Counted from the first letter of the stretch, positions 42,520 through 52,362 are shown. The stretch is DNA of 64,000 nt from CAVVAL01 sp963742725 (GCA_963742725.1 CAVUMX010000001.1:992001-1056000), one strand, 5' to 3'. Notes: a model not told the origin generated them from the sequence alone. Translations and numbers: made by a program.

Positions 42520-43826
42520 TTCGCCCCTCCGGGTACGACCTCGAGGATGGCGCGGCGCTGCGGGCGCAACGTCGCGGCGGCGGCGATCACCTGTTCCGGG
42601 GTGACCGCGGCGAGCAGGGCCGGCAGCTCGTTGACCAGCTCGGCACGGCCGCGCTGCTGTTCGAGGACGGCCATGGACAGGGTGCGGCCGAGGACGGCGT
42701 CCACTTCGCGCAGCAGGTGGGCGGCCAGCCGGGCCTGGACCCGCGCCAGCTCGCCCGCGTCGATGCCCTTCTCGACCAGGCGGGTGATCTCCTCGTCGAG
42801 GGCGTTGATCACCGTGTCGGACGTGACCTGCGGCGGGAAGTGCACCTGGAGCAGGAACGCGGTGGGGTCGCGCACGTCGAACGGATCGCCCATGAACCCC
42901 AGGTACCCGGACACCGACGTGGCGATCGCGTCGTCGAGCACGAGCCGCTCGACCAGCCGGGACGCCTCGCCGTCGGTCAGGACCTCGGCCAGCACGACGT
43001 ACGGCAGGTACGCCTCGAACTCCTTGACCGGGTCCGGGACCCGCCACGCCATGGCCAGGGCCGGCATCGGCGCGTGCGGATCGGTGTAGGACGAGCGGCG
43101 TTCCTCGGTGAGGTCCGGCTCGGCGAAGTCGGGGCGGACGGGCACCTCGCGGCCGGGGATGCCGCCGAAGTGCTTCTCGATCAGCGCGATCGCCTCGGGG
43201 ACGTCGAAGTCGCCGGCGAGCGCGAGCACCGCGTTGCCCGGCGCGTAGTACGCCTGGAAGAAGGAGGACGCGTCCTCGACCGTGGCCGACTCCAGGTCGA
43301 CGAACGACCCGTAGCCGTCGTGCGAGTTGGCGAACGTGTCGAACATGACCGGCGGGAGCCGCAGCCACGGGAACCCGCCGTACGGCCGGTTCATCACGTT
43401 GACGCGGATCTCTTCCTTCACCACCGCGATCTGGTTCGCGAGGTTCTCCTCGGTGATCCGCGGCGACCGCATCCGGTCGGCTTCGAGGAACAGCGCCCGC
43501 TCCAGCGCGTTGCTGGGCAGCGTCTCGTAGTAGTCGGTGTAGTCGAGGTGCGTGCTGCCGTTGAACACGCCGCCGGACGCCTGCACGTACCGGAAGTGCG
43601 CGAGCTTCTCCAGGTTCTCCGAGCCCTGGAACATCAGGTGCTCGAAGAGATGCGCGAAACCGGTGCGCCCCTCGGGCTCGGATCTGATGCCCACGTCGTA
43701 GACGACGGCCACCCCGATCACCGGCGCGGAGCGGTCCGGCGAGAGAACGACGCGGAGGCCGTTGGGGAGGGTGAGGCGCTGGACCTCGTAGGCGGTGGCG
43801 GGGATCTTCACGGTGGCTGACGACAC
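42516..43826 (-). CDS. M16 zinc peptidase, catalytic subunit
   Basis: A 436-residue M16 peptidase. The inverted zinc motif HLFEH sits in GFAHLFEHLMFQGS, with the third ligand Glu in QIAVVKEEIR. GTG 43826 is chosen: TAGTGT ends 7 nt before it and no ribosome site exists. A longer form from 43868 cannot be excluded. Pairs with the downstream non-catalytic partner, as in bacterial ancestors of the mitochondrial processing peptidase. Substrates are probably short or unfolded peptides. Confidence 0.92.
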   Translation of the reverse strand: MSSATVKIPATAYEVQRLTLPNGLRVVLSPDRSAPVIGVAVVYDVGIRSEPEGRTGFAHLFEHLMFQGSENLEKLAHFRYVQASGGVFNGSTHLDYTDYYETLPSNALERALFLEADRMRSPRITEENLANQIAVVKEEIRVNVMNRPYGGFPWLRLPPVMFDTFANSHDGYGSFVDLESATVEDASSFFQAYYAPGNAVLALAGDFDVPEAIALIEKHFGGIPGREVPVRPDFAEPDLTEERRSSYTDPHAPMPALAMAWRVPDPVKEFEAYLPYVVLAEVLTDGEASRLVERLVLDDAIATSVSGYLGFMGDPFDVRDPTAFLLQVHFPPQVTSDTVINALDEEITRLVEKGIDAGELARVQARLAAHLLREVDAVLGRTLSMAVLEQQRGRAELVNELPALLAAVTPEQVIAAAATLRPQRRAILEVVPGGAK

Positions 43827-43833
43827 GATCACG

Positions 43834-43839
43834 ACACTA
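43834..43839 (-). promoter_or_regulatory. -10 box of a leaderless promoter
   Basis: Minus-strand TAGTGT, seven bases, then GTG 43826. Confidence 0.45.
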
Positions 43840-43872
43840 GCCGGCTGAACCGATCTGTGCGGCGCCAAAGAG

Positions 43873-44811
43873 TCATAGCGGACGGACGGACGCGACGACC
43901 TTCTCGATGTCGCCGACGAGCTGCCGGTGCGTGTCCGGGATCGACAGGTACAGCACGGCGGCGTCCTGGCGCCCGACGTCGACCAGCACGACCGCGACGG
44001 TCTCGCCGCGCGCCTGCAGCCCGTCCGCTTCGAAGGTCAGGTGGAACGTCGACACCCAGGCGGGACGGCCGCCGAGGGTCCGTCGCTCGTCACGGACCTG
44101 CTCCTTTTTGTTGGGCACCGGGTAGTACGAGTTGCGGACGTCGTCGGACACCTGGCGACCCGCGCAGTCCAGATCGAGCGTGAGGCTGTCCCCGAAGGCG
44201 GCGGGTACCGACCCGGACAGCACCGACGCCAGATATTCGCCGCCCGGATAGTTCTCGGTGACGATGTAGTAGCCCTGCCGGAACACGACGCCGAGCGTCC
44301 CGTCCGACCAGGTGGACTTGTCCCACGCCTTCCACGGGGCGCCGAGCTGCGCGTACGTGATGCCCGCGGCGGCGTCGGTGACGCGCGGGCCGTCGGGCGG
44401 CGGGACCGGCTCGGTCGTCTCGGCGTCCTGCCGGGGCGGGGGGCAGAGCGTGGCGAGCGGCGGCTTCGAGGCCTTCGGCGGCAGCGGACCCAGCGGGCCT
44501 ACCCCGGCACGGTCGTCGGCGCCGAAGAACCCGGTGGAGGCCAGCGCCAGGATCACGACGATCCCGGCGGCGAGCGCGCCGGCGCCCGCGATGCCGAACC
44601 ACAGCAACGTGCGGCTGTTCGTGCGGGGCGGAACCGGGACGTCCGGAAGCTCAGGGCGGACGGGACCCGACGGTGCCGCCACATCACCGGCGACCACATC
44701 ACCCGCGACCACATCACCCGCGACCACGTCACCTGCCGACCCGCGCGCCCACGGCGAGCCCGATCCGTCCCCGGACAGGGGCGGCGGGCCACCGGAGGCG
44801 CTCGTGCTCAT
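43873..44811 (-). CDS. Membrane-anchored extracellular protein with AGDVV repeats
   Basis: A 312-residue type II membrane protein. A Pro/Gly-rich cytoplasmic part carries near-perfect repeats GDVVAGDVVAGDVVAGDV (15-bp DNA units at 44676-44735). One membrane helix follows (IAGAGALAAGIVVILALA), then an external domain of ~200 residues (YAQLGAPWKAWDKSTWSD, VFRQGYYIVTENYPGGEYLA). No catalytic motif. I do not recognise a named family. ATG at 44811. Its stop lies 46 bp before the M16 operon on the same strand. Confidence 0.75.
   Translation of the reverse strand: MSTSASGGPPPLSGDGSGSPWARGSAGDVVAGDVVAGDVVAGDVAAPSGPVRPELPDVPVPPRTNSRTLLWFGIAGAGALAAGIVVILALASTGFFGADDRAGVGPLGPLPPKASKPPLATLCPPPRQDAETTEPVPPPDGPRVTDAAAGITYAQLGAPWKAWDKSTWSDGTLGVVFRQGYYIVTENYPGGEYLASVLSGSVPAAFGDSLTLDLDCAGRQVSDDVRNSYYPVPNKKEQVRDERRTLGGRPAWVSTFHLTFEADGLQARGETVAVVLVDVGRQDAAVLYLSIPDTHRQLVGDIEKVVASVRPL
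44676..44735. repeat. 15-bp minisatellite inside a coding region
   Basis: Four units close to CGACCACATCACCCG, in frame, encoding the AGDVV repeat of the membrane protein. A likely place for copy-number change between strains. Confidence 0.85.
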
Positions 44812-44845
44812 GCCTCCAGTGTGCCCGGCCCATCACCCCGTCCGG

Positions 44846-45040
44846 CTAGCGTTCGTCGACCAATCTCGCCTGGTATGACGCCGCGTCATCCGGCGTCGAC
44901 AGGCTGTTGCGGGCACCGGGCTCGTCACCGACGTGCCACGGCATCAACACGACCAACGCGGCCAGCGTGAGACCCAGGAGTGCCACCGCGACCACGGTGC
45001 CCCATCCGGTGCTCTGTCGCGCCACGCGCCGCCCGTTCAT
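44846..45040 (-). CDS. Small single-helix membrane protein
   Basis: A 64-residue protein with one membrane helix (TVVAVALLGLTLAALVVLM) after a basic N-terminus (MNGRRVARQ) and an acidic outer tail. ATG 45040 follows AGGACGG. It ends 34 bp before the larger membrane protein on the same strand, so both may be in one transcript. Function unknown. Confidence 0.6.
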   Translation of the reverse strand: MNGRRVARQSTGWGTVVAVALLGLTLAALVVLMPWHVGDEPGARNSLSTPDDAASYQARLVDER

Positions 45041-45241
45041 CCTGACCGTCCTGCCTGGTCCATGCGGACCGCCTTTCCCCCGTGTGGATGTCGCGCCGTC
45101 AACCTGTGAGACGCCGTAGGCGCCGAAAAGGTTGCGCGACTACTCCAGAATCACCGGGAAGGACTATGTCCACCTATCGGATTCAGGACAGTTTTCACGG
45201 AATAGGCGTGCCGTTGCGCAATCCAGCAGTGGTCTAGTGAC

Positions 45242-46633
45242 TCAGTGCGATAGGTCAGTCACAGCCAGCTCTCGCCAGAGGTGCGCGGCCGCTTCGGCTC
45301 CCTTGTAGAGCATCGGCAGGACGACCCGCTCGTTCGGCGCGTGGAACCGGTCGTCCGGCAGCCCGACACCGAGGAAGACCACCGGCGCCTCCAGGACGTC
45401 CGCCAGGTCGGCCTCGGGCCCCGACCCACCCTCGCGGGTGAACAGGATCTCCTTGTCGAACGCCTGCTCCATCGCCCGGACGACCGCCGCGTTCGCCGGG
45501 TGGTCGATCGGGGTCAGGCACGGCCGCACGCCGCCGCCCTCGAAGTGGATGTCGATCCTGATGCCGTCGGGCGTCCGGTCCGCGAAGTACTGGTGGACCG
45601 CCACCTGCACCTCGTCCGGGCGCTGGTCGGCGACGAGGCGGAACGAGATCTTCGCGTGCGCGTCCGTCGGGACGATCGTCTTGTGGCCGGGGCCGTTGTA
45701 CCCGCCCCAGATGCCGTTGACCTCGGCGGTCGGGCGGGCCCAGATCCGCTCCAGCGTGGTGAAGCCCTTCTCGCCGGCCGCCGCGCGGGACTGGGCCGTC
45801 TCGGCGATCCACGTCGGCTCGTCGAACGGCAGCTTGGCGAACTTCGCGCGCTCCTCCTCGGTCAGCTCCACCACCCGGTCGTAGAACCCGGGCAGCGTGA
45901 CCCGCCCGTCCTCGTCGTGCAGGCCCGCGATCAGCCGGCACAGCACGGTGAGCGGGTTCGGGACGGCGCCGCCGAACGAGCCGGAGTGCAGGTCGATGTC
46001 CGGGCCGTGCACGTCCACCTGGCAGTCCGTCAGGCCGCGCATGGCCGTGCAGACGCTCGGTGTCTCCCGGTTGAACATCGTCGTGTCGCTCACCACGACC
46101 GCGTCGCAGTCCAGCCGGTCGCGGCGTTCACGCAGCAGCGCGGCGAAGTGCGGCGATCCGGACTCCTCCTCGCCCTCCACGACGAACTTGAGGTTCACGG
46201 CCGGCGCCGTGCGGCCGGTCGCGGCGAGGTGCGCGCGCAGCCCGAGGAAGTGGAACGCGAGCTGGCCCTTGTCGTCCAGGGCGCCACGGGCGAACAGCTC
46301 CTCGCCCCGGATCGTCGGCTCGAACGGCGGCGTCTCCCACAGCTCCAGCGGGTCGACCGGCTGGACGTCGTGGTGCCCGTACACGACGATCGTCGGCGCG
46401 TCCGACTCCCCGGAGGGCCACTCGGCGAACACCGCGGGCGCGCCCGGGGTGTCCCAGATCTCGACGGTCGGGAAGCCCAGGCCGGTGAACTTCTCGGCCA
46501 GCCACTCCGCCGAGCGCCGGACGTCGGGCGCATTGGCCGGATCGGCGCTGATTGACGGGATCCGCAGCCACGCGTCGAGGTCGGCGTGCAGGTCGGAGAT
46601 GTTGTTCTGGACGTACGTCCGCTCGTCGGTCAT
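45242..46633 (-). CDS. M20 family dipeptidase
   Basis: A 463-residue zinc dipeptidase. Metal ligands and active-site residues lie in VYGHHDVQPVD, GALDDKGQL, VVEGEEESGSPHF and VVVSDTTMFN, typical of the PepV/CNDP-like M20 group that hydrolyses dipeptides. No signal peptide, so cytoplasmic. ATG 46633 is 7 nt behind the -10 box TAAGTT, so the mRNA is probably leaderless. Divergent from a secreted nucleotidase gene. Confidence 0.93.
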   Translation of the reverse strand: MTDERTYVQNNISDLHADLDAWLRIPSISADPANAPDVRRSAEWLAEKFTGLGFPTVEIWDTPGAPAVFAEWPSGESDAPTIVVYGHHDVQPVDPLELWETPPFEPTIRGEELFARGALDDKGQLAFHFLGLRAHLAATGRTAPAVNLKFVVEGEEESGSPHFAALLRERRDRLDCDAVVVSDTTMFNRETPSVCTAMRGLTDCQVDVHGPDIDLHSGSFGGAVPNPLTVLCRLIAGLHDEDGRVTLPGFYDRVVELTEEERAKFAKLPFDEPTWIAETAQSRAAAGEKGFTTLERIWARPTAEVNGIWGGYNGPGHKTIVPTDAHAKISFRLVADQRPDEVQVAVHQYFADRTPDGIRIDIHFEGGGVRPCLTPIDHPANAAVVRAMEQAFDKEILFTREGGSGPEADLADVLEAPVVFLGVGLPDDRFHAPNERVVLPMLYKGAEAAAHLWRELAVTDLSH

Positions 46634-46640
46634 GCCAAGA

Positions 46641-46646
46641 AACTTA
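46641..46646 (-). promoter_or_regulatory. -10 box of a leaderless promoter
   Basis: Minus-strand TAAGTT, seven bases, then ATG 46633. Confidence 0.5.
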
Positions 46647-46718
46647 GACGCCACGTGCGGTCGAGTCGTACTGTGCCGGGGTTGCCTGAGCGCCCACCGC
46701 TACAAGGAGAGAGCACCC

Positions 46719-48542
46719 GTGAGAACGACCCCGCCCCGCTGGGCGCGCCACCTGGCGCTCCCGGTCTTCGCCGCCGCACTGGTGGCGGCGTTGCCGATCG
46801 CGAGCACGACCACCAGCTCCACCACCGCGTCCGACCGCTGGACGCCCATGACCCCGGTCAGCGTCGCCTACGGGAAGACCGCGCCCAAGCACGAGGTCAA
46901 GGCGCAGCTGCTCTCGTTCAACGACTTCCACGGCAACATCGACGCGCCGACCGGCAGCGGTGGCCTCGTCAACGGCACCCCGGCCGGCGGCGTCGAGTAC
47001 CTGGCCACCGCCGTCAAGAAGCTCCGTGCCCAGGCCGCCGCGGACCGCCGCAGCAGCCTCACCGTCGGCGCGGGCGACCTGGTCGGCGGCACCCCGCTGG
47101 TCAGCGCCGCGTTCCACGACGAGCCGGCCATCGAGGCCCTCAACAAGGTCGGGCTGGACATCAGCTCGGTCGGCAACCACGAGTTCGACGAGGGCGTCAC
47201 CGAGCTGAAGCGCCTCCAGCGCGGCGGCTGCCACCCGGTCGACGGCTGCCAGGACGGCGACGGCTTCCGCGGCGCGAAGTTCAAGTACCTCGCCGCGAAC
47301 GTCGTCGACAAGACGACCCAGGACCCGATCCTGCCGCCGTACGAGATCCGCAACGTCGGCGGCGTCAAGGTCGGCTTCGTCGGCATGACGCTCAAGGGCA
47401 CCCCCTCGATCGTCAACCCGGCCGGCATCAGCACGGTCGACTTCCTCGACGAGGCCGTGACCGCCAACTACTACGCCGGCGTGCTCAAGGCCAAGGGCGT
47501 GAAGGCGCTCGTCCTGCTCGTGCACGAGGGCGGCGCGCAGGGCTCCCCGGTCCCGCAGGACCCGTCGAGCTGCGCCACCTTCGCCGGTGCGATCAGCCCG
47601 ATCGTGGCGAACCTGCGGCCCGAGTACGGCGTCGTCGTCTCCGGCCACACCCACCGGTTCTACAGCTGCGCGCTGCCGAACTCGTCCGGCCGGAACTCGG
47701 TCGTCACCTCCGCCGGGTCGGCCGGCGTCCTCGTCACGGACATCGGCGTCACGCTGAACCGCAAGACGGGTCAGTTCGCGGCCGCGTCGGCGAAGAACGT
47801 CATCGTCGAGAACGGCGTCCGCAACCCGGACGGCACCTGGCAGAAGGACGCGGCCGGCAACTTCGTCCGCAACCCGGCGCTGGTCGACCCCCAGCTGAAG
47901 AAGCTGGCCGACAAGTACCGGACGGCCGTCGCCCCGATCGCCAACAAGATCGTCGGCAAGATCACCGCCGACATCACCAACGTCAACAACCCGGCCGGCG
48001 AGAGCGCCCTCGGTGACGTGATCGCGGACGCCCAGCTGGCCTACACGACCGGCGCCGGTGCCCAGATCGCGTTCATGAACCCGGGCGGCATCCGGGCGCC
48101 GCTGACGTTCGCCAACTCCCCCGGCGGCGAGCCGGCCGGCGACATCACCTACGGCGAGGCGTTCACCGTCCAGCCGTTCAACAACCTGGTCGTCACCCAG
48201 ACGTTCACCGGCCAGCAGATCAAGGACGTCCTCGAACAGCAGTTCGTGACGAACCGCATCCTGCAGGTGTCGAAGGGCTTCGCGTACTCGTACAACACGA
48301 CCGCGCCGGCCGGGTCCCGCGTCACCGGCATCACCCTGAACGGCGTGCCGCTGGACCTCGCGGCGTCGTACAAGCTCACGACGAACGACTTCCTCGCCAA
48401 CGGCGGCGACGGGTTCAGCACGCTCACGGCGGGCACCGGGCGGGTGACCGCGCCGGGCTTCGACGTGGACGCCCTCACCGCCCTCCTCAGCGCGGCGCCC
48501 GTCTCGCCGGGGCCGCAGAACCGCATCACCAAGCTCGGCTGA
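46719..48542 (+). CDS. Secreted 5'-nucleotidase/metallophosphatase (UshA-like)
   Basis: A 607-residue exported enzyme. GTG 46719 follows AAGGAG, and a signal peptide ends near PIASTTT. The calcineurin-like metallophosphatase domain has SFNDFHGNID, GAGDLVGGTP, SVGNHEFDEG and VVSGHTHRFY. The C-terminal substrate-binding domain has NPGGIRAPL and LTTNDFLANGGDGFS. It probably hydrolyses extracellular nucleotides or related phosphoesters for phosphate and nucleoside uptake. A strong hairpin follows the stop. Confidence 0.93.
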   Translation: MRTTPPRWARHLALPVFAAALVAALPIASTTTSSTTASDRWTPMTPVSVAYGKTAPKHEVKAQLLSFNDFHGNIDAPTGSGGLVNGTPAGGVEYLATAVKKLRAQAAADRRSSLTVGAGDLVGGTPLVSAAFHDEPAIEALNKVGLDISSVGNHEFDEGVTELKRLQRGGCHPVDGCQDGDGFRGAKFKYLAANVVDKTTQDPILPPYEIRNVGGVKVGFVGMTLKGTPSIVNPAGISTVDFLDEAVTANYYAGVLKAKGVKALVLLVHEGGAQGSPVPQDPSSCATFAGAISPIVANLRPEYGVVVSGHTHRFYSCALPNSSGRNSVVTSAGSAGVLVTDIGVTLNRKTGQFAAASAKNVIVENGVRNPDGTWQKDAAGNFVRNPALVDPQLKKLADKYRTAVAPIANKIVGKITADITNVNNPAGESALGDVIADAQLAYTTGAGAQIAFMNPGGIRAPLTFANSPGGEPAGDITYGEAFTVQPFNNLVVTQTFTGQQIKDVLEQQFVTNRILQVSKGFAYSYNTTAPAGSRVTGITLNGVPLDLAASYKLTTNDFLANGGDGFSTLTAGTGRVTAPGFDVDALTALLSAAPVSPGPQNRITKLG

Positions 48543-48548
48543 CATCCA

Positions 48549-48593
48549 CGACGGCCACCGGTCGCCCCGTGTCTCGGGCGCCGGTGGCCGTCG
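48549..48593 (+). terminator. Terminator of the 5'-nucleotidase gene
   Basis: 13-bp perfect arms (CGACGGCCACCGG and its complement), with a smaller CGCCC/GGGCG stem inside the 19-nt loop. Confidence 0.75.
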
Positions 48594-48699
48594 GCATGTC
48601 CGGGCGTGGCGACGCGCCGGCTCACGGCGTGTCTCGGCGCGGCGGGCCGCGAACGTGGACGGCGGGTTACCGCCGTGGTCGCGCCGATGCGGCGGCGAT

Positions 48700-48705
48700 T
48701 AGCCT
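48700..48705 (+). promoter_or_regulatory. -10 box of a leaderless promoter
   Basis: TAGCCT, six bases, then ATG 48712. No ribosome site. Confidence 0.5.
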
Positions 48706-48711
48706 GAGGGC

Positions 48712-49554
48712 ATGGAGAGAATCGCGGCCCGGGGGCTCACGTTCGACGTCCGCGTGGACGGACCGGTGGATGGCGAGCCCGTGCTGCTCCTGCACGGCTT
48801 CCCGCAGAGCGGCGAGACGTGGGCGCCGCTCACGGAACGCCTGAACGCCGCCGGCCTGCGGACGATCGCTCCGGACCAGCGCGGCTACACGCCGGACTGC
48901 CGCCCGTCCAACGTCGAGGCGTACCGCGTGACGGAACTGACCGCGGACGCCGTGGCCTTCCTGGACGCGCTCGGGCTGGAGTCGGCGCACGTGATCGGGC
49001 ACGACTGGGGAGCGGTCGTCGCGTGGAACGTGGCGGGGCGCTACCCGGAGCGGATCCGGACGTTGACGGCTGTGTCGGTGCCGCATCCGGCCGCCGCGGC
49101 GCAGGCCATCGCGATCGACCCGGACCAGCAGCGGCTCTCGTCCTACATCGGCCTGTTCCGGCAGGACGGGACGGCCGAGGACGCGCTCGTGGCCGACGAC
49201 GGCGCCCTGTTCCGCTCGATGCTGGTCGAGTCCGGCCTGGTGGAGCCGTTCGTCGAGAAGTACGCGGCGACGACCGTCACCGACCGCGCACTGCTGACCG
49301 GCGGCCTGAACTGGTACCGGGCGATGACCCTGCTCGACCTGGACGGGATGGAGCCGGTGTCGTGCCCGGTGACCTACGTCTGGGGCGAGCAGGACGCGAT
49401 GTTCGGCCGGTTCGCGGTGGAGCGGTGCGGCGACCACGTGGTGGGGCCGTACCGTCAGGAGACGATCCCCGACGGGTCGCACTGGATCCCGGAGCTGGAA
49501 CCGGAGCTGCTTGCACGCCTGGTTCTCGACCGGATCGGTTCCGTCCGGGCTTGA
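48712..49554 (+). CDS. Alpha/beta hydrolase, epoxide hydrolase-like
   Basis: A 280-residue alpha/beta hydrolase. Oxyanion-hole motif LLHGFPQSGETW, nucleophile Asp in VIGHDWGAVVAW, and catalytic His in DGSHWIPE. An Asp nucleophile and the HGFPQ start fit the epoxide hydrolase/haloalkane dehalogenase branch rather than esterases (Ser). Cytoplasmic. Substrate not visible. ATG 48712 is chosen from the -10 box 6 nt away. Confidence 0.88.
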   Translation: MERIAARGLTFDVRVDGPVDGEPVLLLHGFPQSGETWAPLTERLNAAGLRTIAPDQRGYTPDCRPSNVEAYRVTELTADAVAFLDALGLESAHVIGHDWGAVVAWNVAGRYPERIRTLTAVSVPHPAAAAQAIAIDPDQQRLSSYIGLFRQDGTAEDALVADDGALFRSMLVESGLVEPFVEKYAATTVTDRALLTGGLNWYRAMTLLDLDGMEPVSCPVTYVWGEQDAMFGRFAVERCGDHVVGPYRQETIPDGSHWIPELEPELLARLVLDRIGSVRA

Positions 49555-49803
49555 CGGTTATATCGGGCGTAAACGCTATATAGTGCACACTCGCGGCTTA
49601 CATGCCGCAACTACCTGATCAAGCGTCGTATTGGTCACATGTCCCGAAAACTTGACCGATCAAGTAACAACCGTAACGAAAGTTTTATCGGCGATCAGTT
49701 CCGAACAGGGCTCTCTATTACATAGGTTGCCGGGTACTCCCACCACTGGAGCGGGCCCGTCATGTCCACATGCGGCCCGGTCAAATACCCACGGAGGTAG
49801 TTC
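49555..49803 (+). promoter_or_regulatory. AT-rich upstream region of the immune inhibitor A gene
   Basis: A 249-bp gap of clearly lower GC than its surroundings. It holds TATA-rich bases at 49577-49583, a TTGACC (49652-49657) inside the palindrome CTTGA-CCGA-TCAAG, and ACGGAGG ahead of GTG 49804. A regulated promoter is likely, but I cannot assign its -10 firmly. Confidence 0.45.
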
Positions 49804-52245
49804 GTGCGGAAAGTTACGGTGGGGTTGCTTAGCCTCTCGCTGGCTTCCGGGTTCGGATTGGTGTTCGGACCGAACGCCATCGCGAGCCCGCCGGTTGACG
49901 TAGTCCCGGCAGCAACCCCCGCAAAGAAGGCGGCGATCGGCGACGATCTCGCCAACCCGCTGGAAGAGAAGCGCCGGGAACTGCGCCAGGAGGCGCTGGA
50001 CCTGGTTCTCACCGGCAAGGCCAAGCCCGAGAAGCGTGGTGGCAGCACCGTCGTGAAGGTCGGCAAGTCCGTCGACCAGCGCGTCGCCACCCAGGGCGTC
50101 GCCAAGGCCGCCGCCCCCCTCAAGGACCAGTACGTCGAGCTCAAGCGAGAGAAGACCGACAAGATCTTCGTCGTGCTGACCGAGTTCGGCAACGAGCGGC
50201 ACCCGGACTTCCCGGACAAGGACACCGACCCCACCACCGCCGGCCCCGGCACCTTCGAGGGCCCGCTGGTCAACAAGATCCCCCAGCCGGATCGCACGAA
50301 GGACAACAGCACCGTCTGGCGCCCCAACTTCGACCAGGCGTACTTCCAGGACCTGTACTTCGGCAAGAAGGACGTGTCGGAGTCGCTGAAGAAGTACTAC
50401 GAGCGGCAGTCCTCGGGCCGCTACAGCGTCGACGGCACGGTCACCGACTGGGTCAAGGTCAAGTACAACGAGGCCCGCTACGGCCGGTCGAACGACAACC
50501 CGAGCGACGCCAACGGCAACGACCCGGCGGTGTGCGCCTCCAGCAACTGCACCAACGTGTGGGAGCTGGTGAAGGACGGCCTGAACCAGTGGGTCGCCGA
50601 CCAGAAGGCCAAGGGCCAGACGGACGCGCAGATCAAGACCGAGGTCGCCAAGTTCGACGTTGCCGACCGCTACGACTTCGACGGCGACGGCAACTTCAAC
50701 GAGCCGGACGGCTACCTCGACCACTTCCAGATCGTCCACGCCGGTGGTGACCAGGCCGACGGTGACCCGCACCAGGGTGAGGACGCCGTCTGGAGCCACC
50801 GCTGGTACGCCTTCGCGACCGACATCGGCCGCACCGGTCCCGCCACCAACCCCCTGGGTGGTGCTCAGATCGGCAACACCGGCATCTGGGCCGGTGACTA
50901 CACGATCCAGCCCGAGAACGGTGGCCGGAGCGTCTTCTACCACGAGTACGGTCACGACCTCGGTCTGCCGGACGACTACGACACCAGTGGTGGCGGCGAC
51001 AACAACAGCGAGTACTGGACCCTGATGGCCCAGAGCCGTCTCGGCGCCAAGGCTGACGAGGGCATCGGCGAGCGCGGCGGCGACTTCGGCCAGTGGCAGA
51101 AGTTCATGCTGGGCTGGCTGGACTACGAGATCGTCGTCGCGGGCCAGGAGAAGACGCTGGAGCTCGGCCCGGCCGAGTACAACAGCGCCAAGCCTCAGGG
51201 CCTGGTCGTCGTGCTGCCGAAGAAGAAGGTCACCACCGACCTGGGCGCTCCGTTCGCGGGCACCAAGCAGTGGTTCTCCGGCAACGCCGACAACCTCGAC
51301 AACTCGATCACCCGCGAGGTGGACCTGACCGGCAAGACGGCGGCGACGCTGTCCGCCAAGGCCCGCTACGCGATCGAAGAGGGCTACGACTACCTCTACG
51401 TCGAGGCCTCGACCGACGGCGGCACCAGCTGGACGCCGCTCGACGGCACCATCGACGGCAAGCCGCTCGGCCGGGACGCGTCCAACACCCCGGCGCTGGA
51501 CGGCACGTCCGCCGGCAAGTGGGTCGACCTGAACATCCCGCTCGACTCCCTCGCCGGTAAGAAGGCGCTGGTCCGGTACCACTACCGCACCGACGGTGGC
51601 GTCGCCGACGGCGGCTTCTTCGGTGACGACATCAAGGTCGTCGCGGACGGCACCGAGCTGTTCAACGACGGCGCGGAGGCCGGCCCCGGTGGCTGGACGG
51701 TCAAGGGCTTCAGCATCGTCGGCCAGACGATCACCCAGGACTACGACAACTACTACCTCGCCACCAACCGGACGTACGTCTCGTTCGACCGGTACCTCAA
51801 GACCGGCCCGTACAACTTCGGCTTCGCCAACACGAAGCCGGACTGGGTCGAGCACTACGCGTACCAGACGGGCCTGCTCGTCTCGTACTACGACACCTCC
51901 CAGGTGGACAACAACACCAACGTCCACCCGGGTGAGGGCCTGCACATGATCGTGGACTCGCGTCCGGAGACGGTCTACAACCTCAACGGTGTCCCGTGGC
52001 GCTCGCGCATCCAGATGTACGACGCACCGTTCGGCCTCAAGAAGGCCGAGTCGATGACGCTGCACATCAACGGCAAGGCCTCCTACATCCGGGGCCAGGC
52101 CGCCGCGCCGCTCTTCGACGACACCAAGCAGTACTGGTTCGCGGACCAGCCGAACCACGGCGTCAAGCTGCCGGCGGCCGGCGTCACGATCCAGGTGCTG
52201 GAGCAGGCCGGGACCACCGTGAAGGTCAAGGTCGGCAAGAAGTAG
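49804..52245 (+). CDS. Secreted immune inhibitor A-type metalloprotease (M6)
   Basis: An 813-residue exported protease. A signal peptide ends near NAIASP, followed by a propeptide. The catalytic domain has HEYGHDLGLPDDYD (His at 380 and 384), zinc motif plus the third ligand Asp of M6 peptidases, and a calcium-site-like DFDGDGNFNEPD. C-terminal MAM/jelly-roll-like sections (YLYVEASTDGGTSWTPLDG) follow. GTG start after ACGGAGG. An extracellular protease for protein nutrients or defence. Codon choice is unusually uniform, suggesting high expression. Confidence 0.93.
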   Translation: MRKVTVGLLSLSLASGFGLVFGPNAIASPPVDVVPAATPAKKAAIGDDLANPLEEKRRELRQEALDLVLTGKAKPEKRGGSTVVKVGKSVDQRVATQGVAKAAAPLKDQYVELKREKTDKIFVVLTEFGNERHPDFPDKDTDPTTAGPGTFEGPLVNKIPQPDRTKDNSTVWRPNFDQAYFQDLYFGKKDVSESLKKYYERQSSGRYSVDGTVTDWVKVKYNEARYGRSNDNPSDANGNDPAVCASSNCTNVWELVKDGLNQWVADQKAKGQTDAQIKTEVAKFDVADRYDFDGDGNFNEPDGYLDHFQIVHAGGDQADGDPHQGEDAVWSHRWYAFATDIGRTGPATNPLGGAQIGNTGIWAGDYTIQPENGGRSVFYHEYGHDLGLPDDYDTSGGGDNNSEYWTLMAQSRLGAKADEGIGERGGDFGQWQKFMLGWLDYEIVVAGQEKTLELGPAEYNSAKPQGLVVVLPKKKVTTDLGAPFAGTKQWFSGNADNLDNSITREVDLTGKTAATLSAKARYAIEEGYDYLYVEASTDGGTSWTPLDGTIDGKPLGRDASNTPALDGTSAGKWVDLNIPLDSLAGKKALVRYHYRTDGGVADGGFFGDDIKVVADGTELFNDGAEAGPGGWTVKGFSIVGQTITQDYDNYYLATNRTYVSFDRYLKTGPYNFGFANTKPDWVEHYAYQTGLLVSYYDTSQVDNNTNVHPGEGLHMIVDSRPETVYNLNGVPWRSRIQMYDAPFGLKKAESMTLHINGKASYIRGQAAAPLFDDTKQYWFADQPNHGVKLPAAGVTIQVLEQAGTTVKVKVGKK

Positions 52246-52268
52246 CACGCACCACCTGAGCAGTATCG

Positions 52269-52306
52269 CGGCGGCGCCTGGGGCCTGGCCCCGGGCGCCG
52301 TCGCCG
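52269..52306 (+). terminator. Terminator of the immune inhibitor A gene
   Basis: A long, nearly perfect GC hairpin with the core GGGGCC-TGG-CCCC and flanking GGCGCC/GGCGCC, 24 nt beyond the stop. Confidence 0.65.
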
Positions 52307-52362
52307 TATCCGTGGCAATCGCGGAACCGGCCCACCCGGCACCGCGTCCGAGAGAAGTGACA

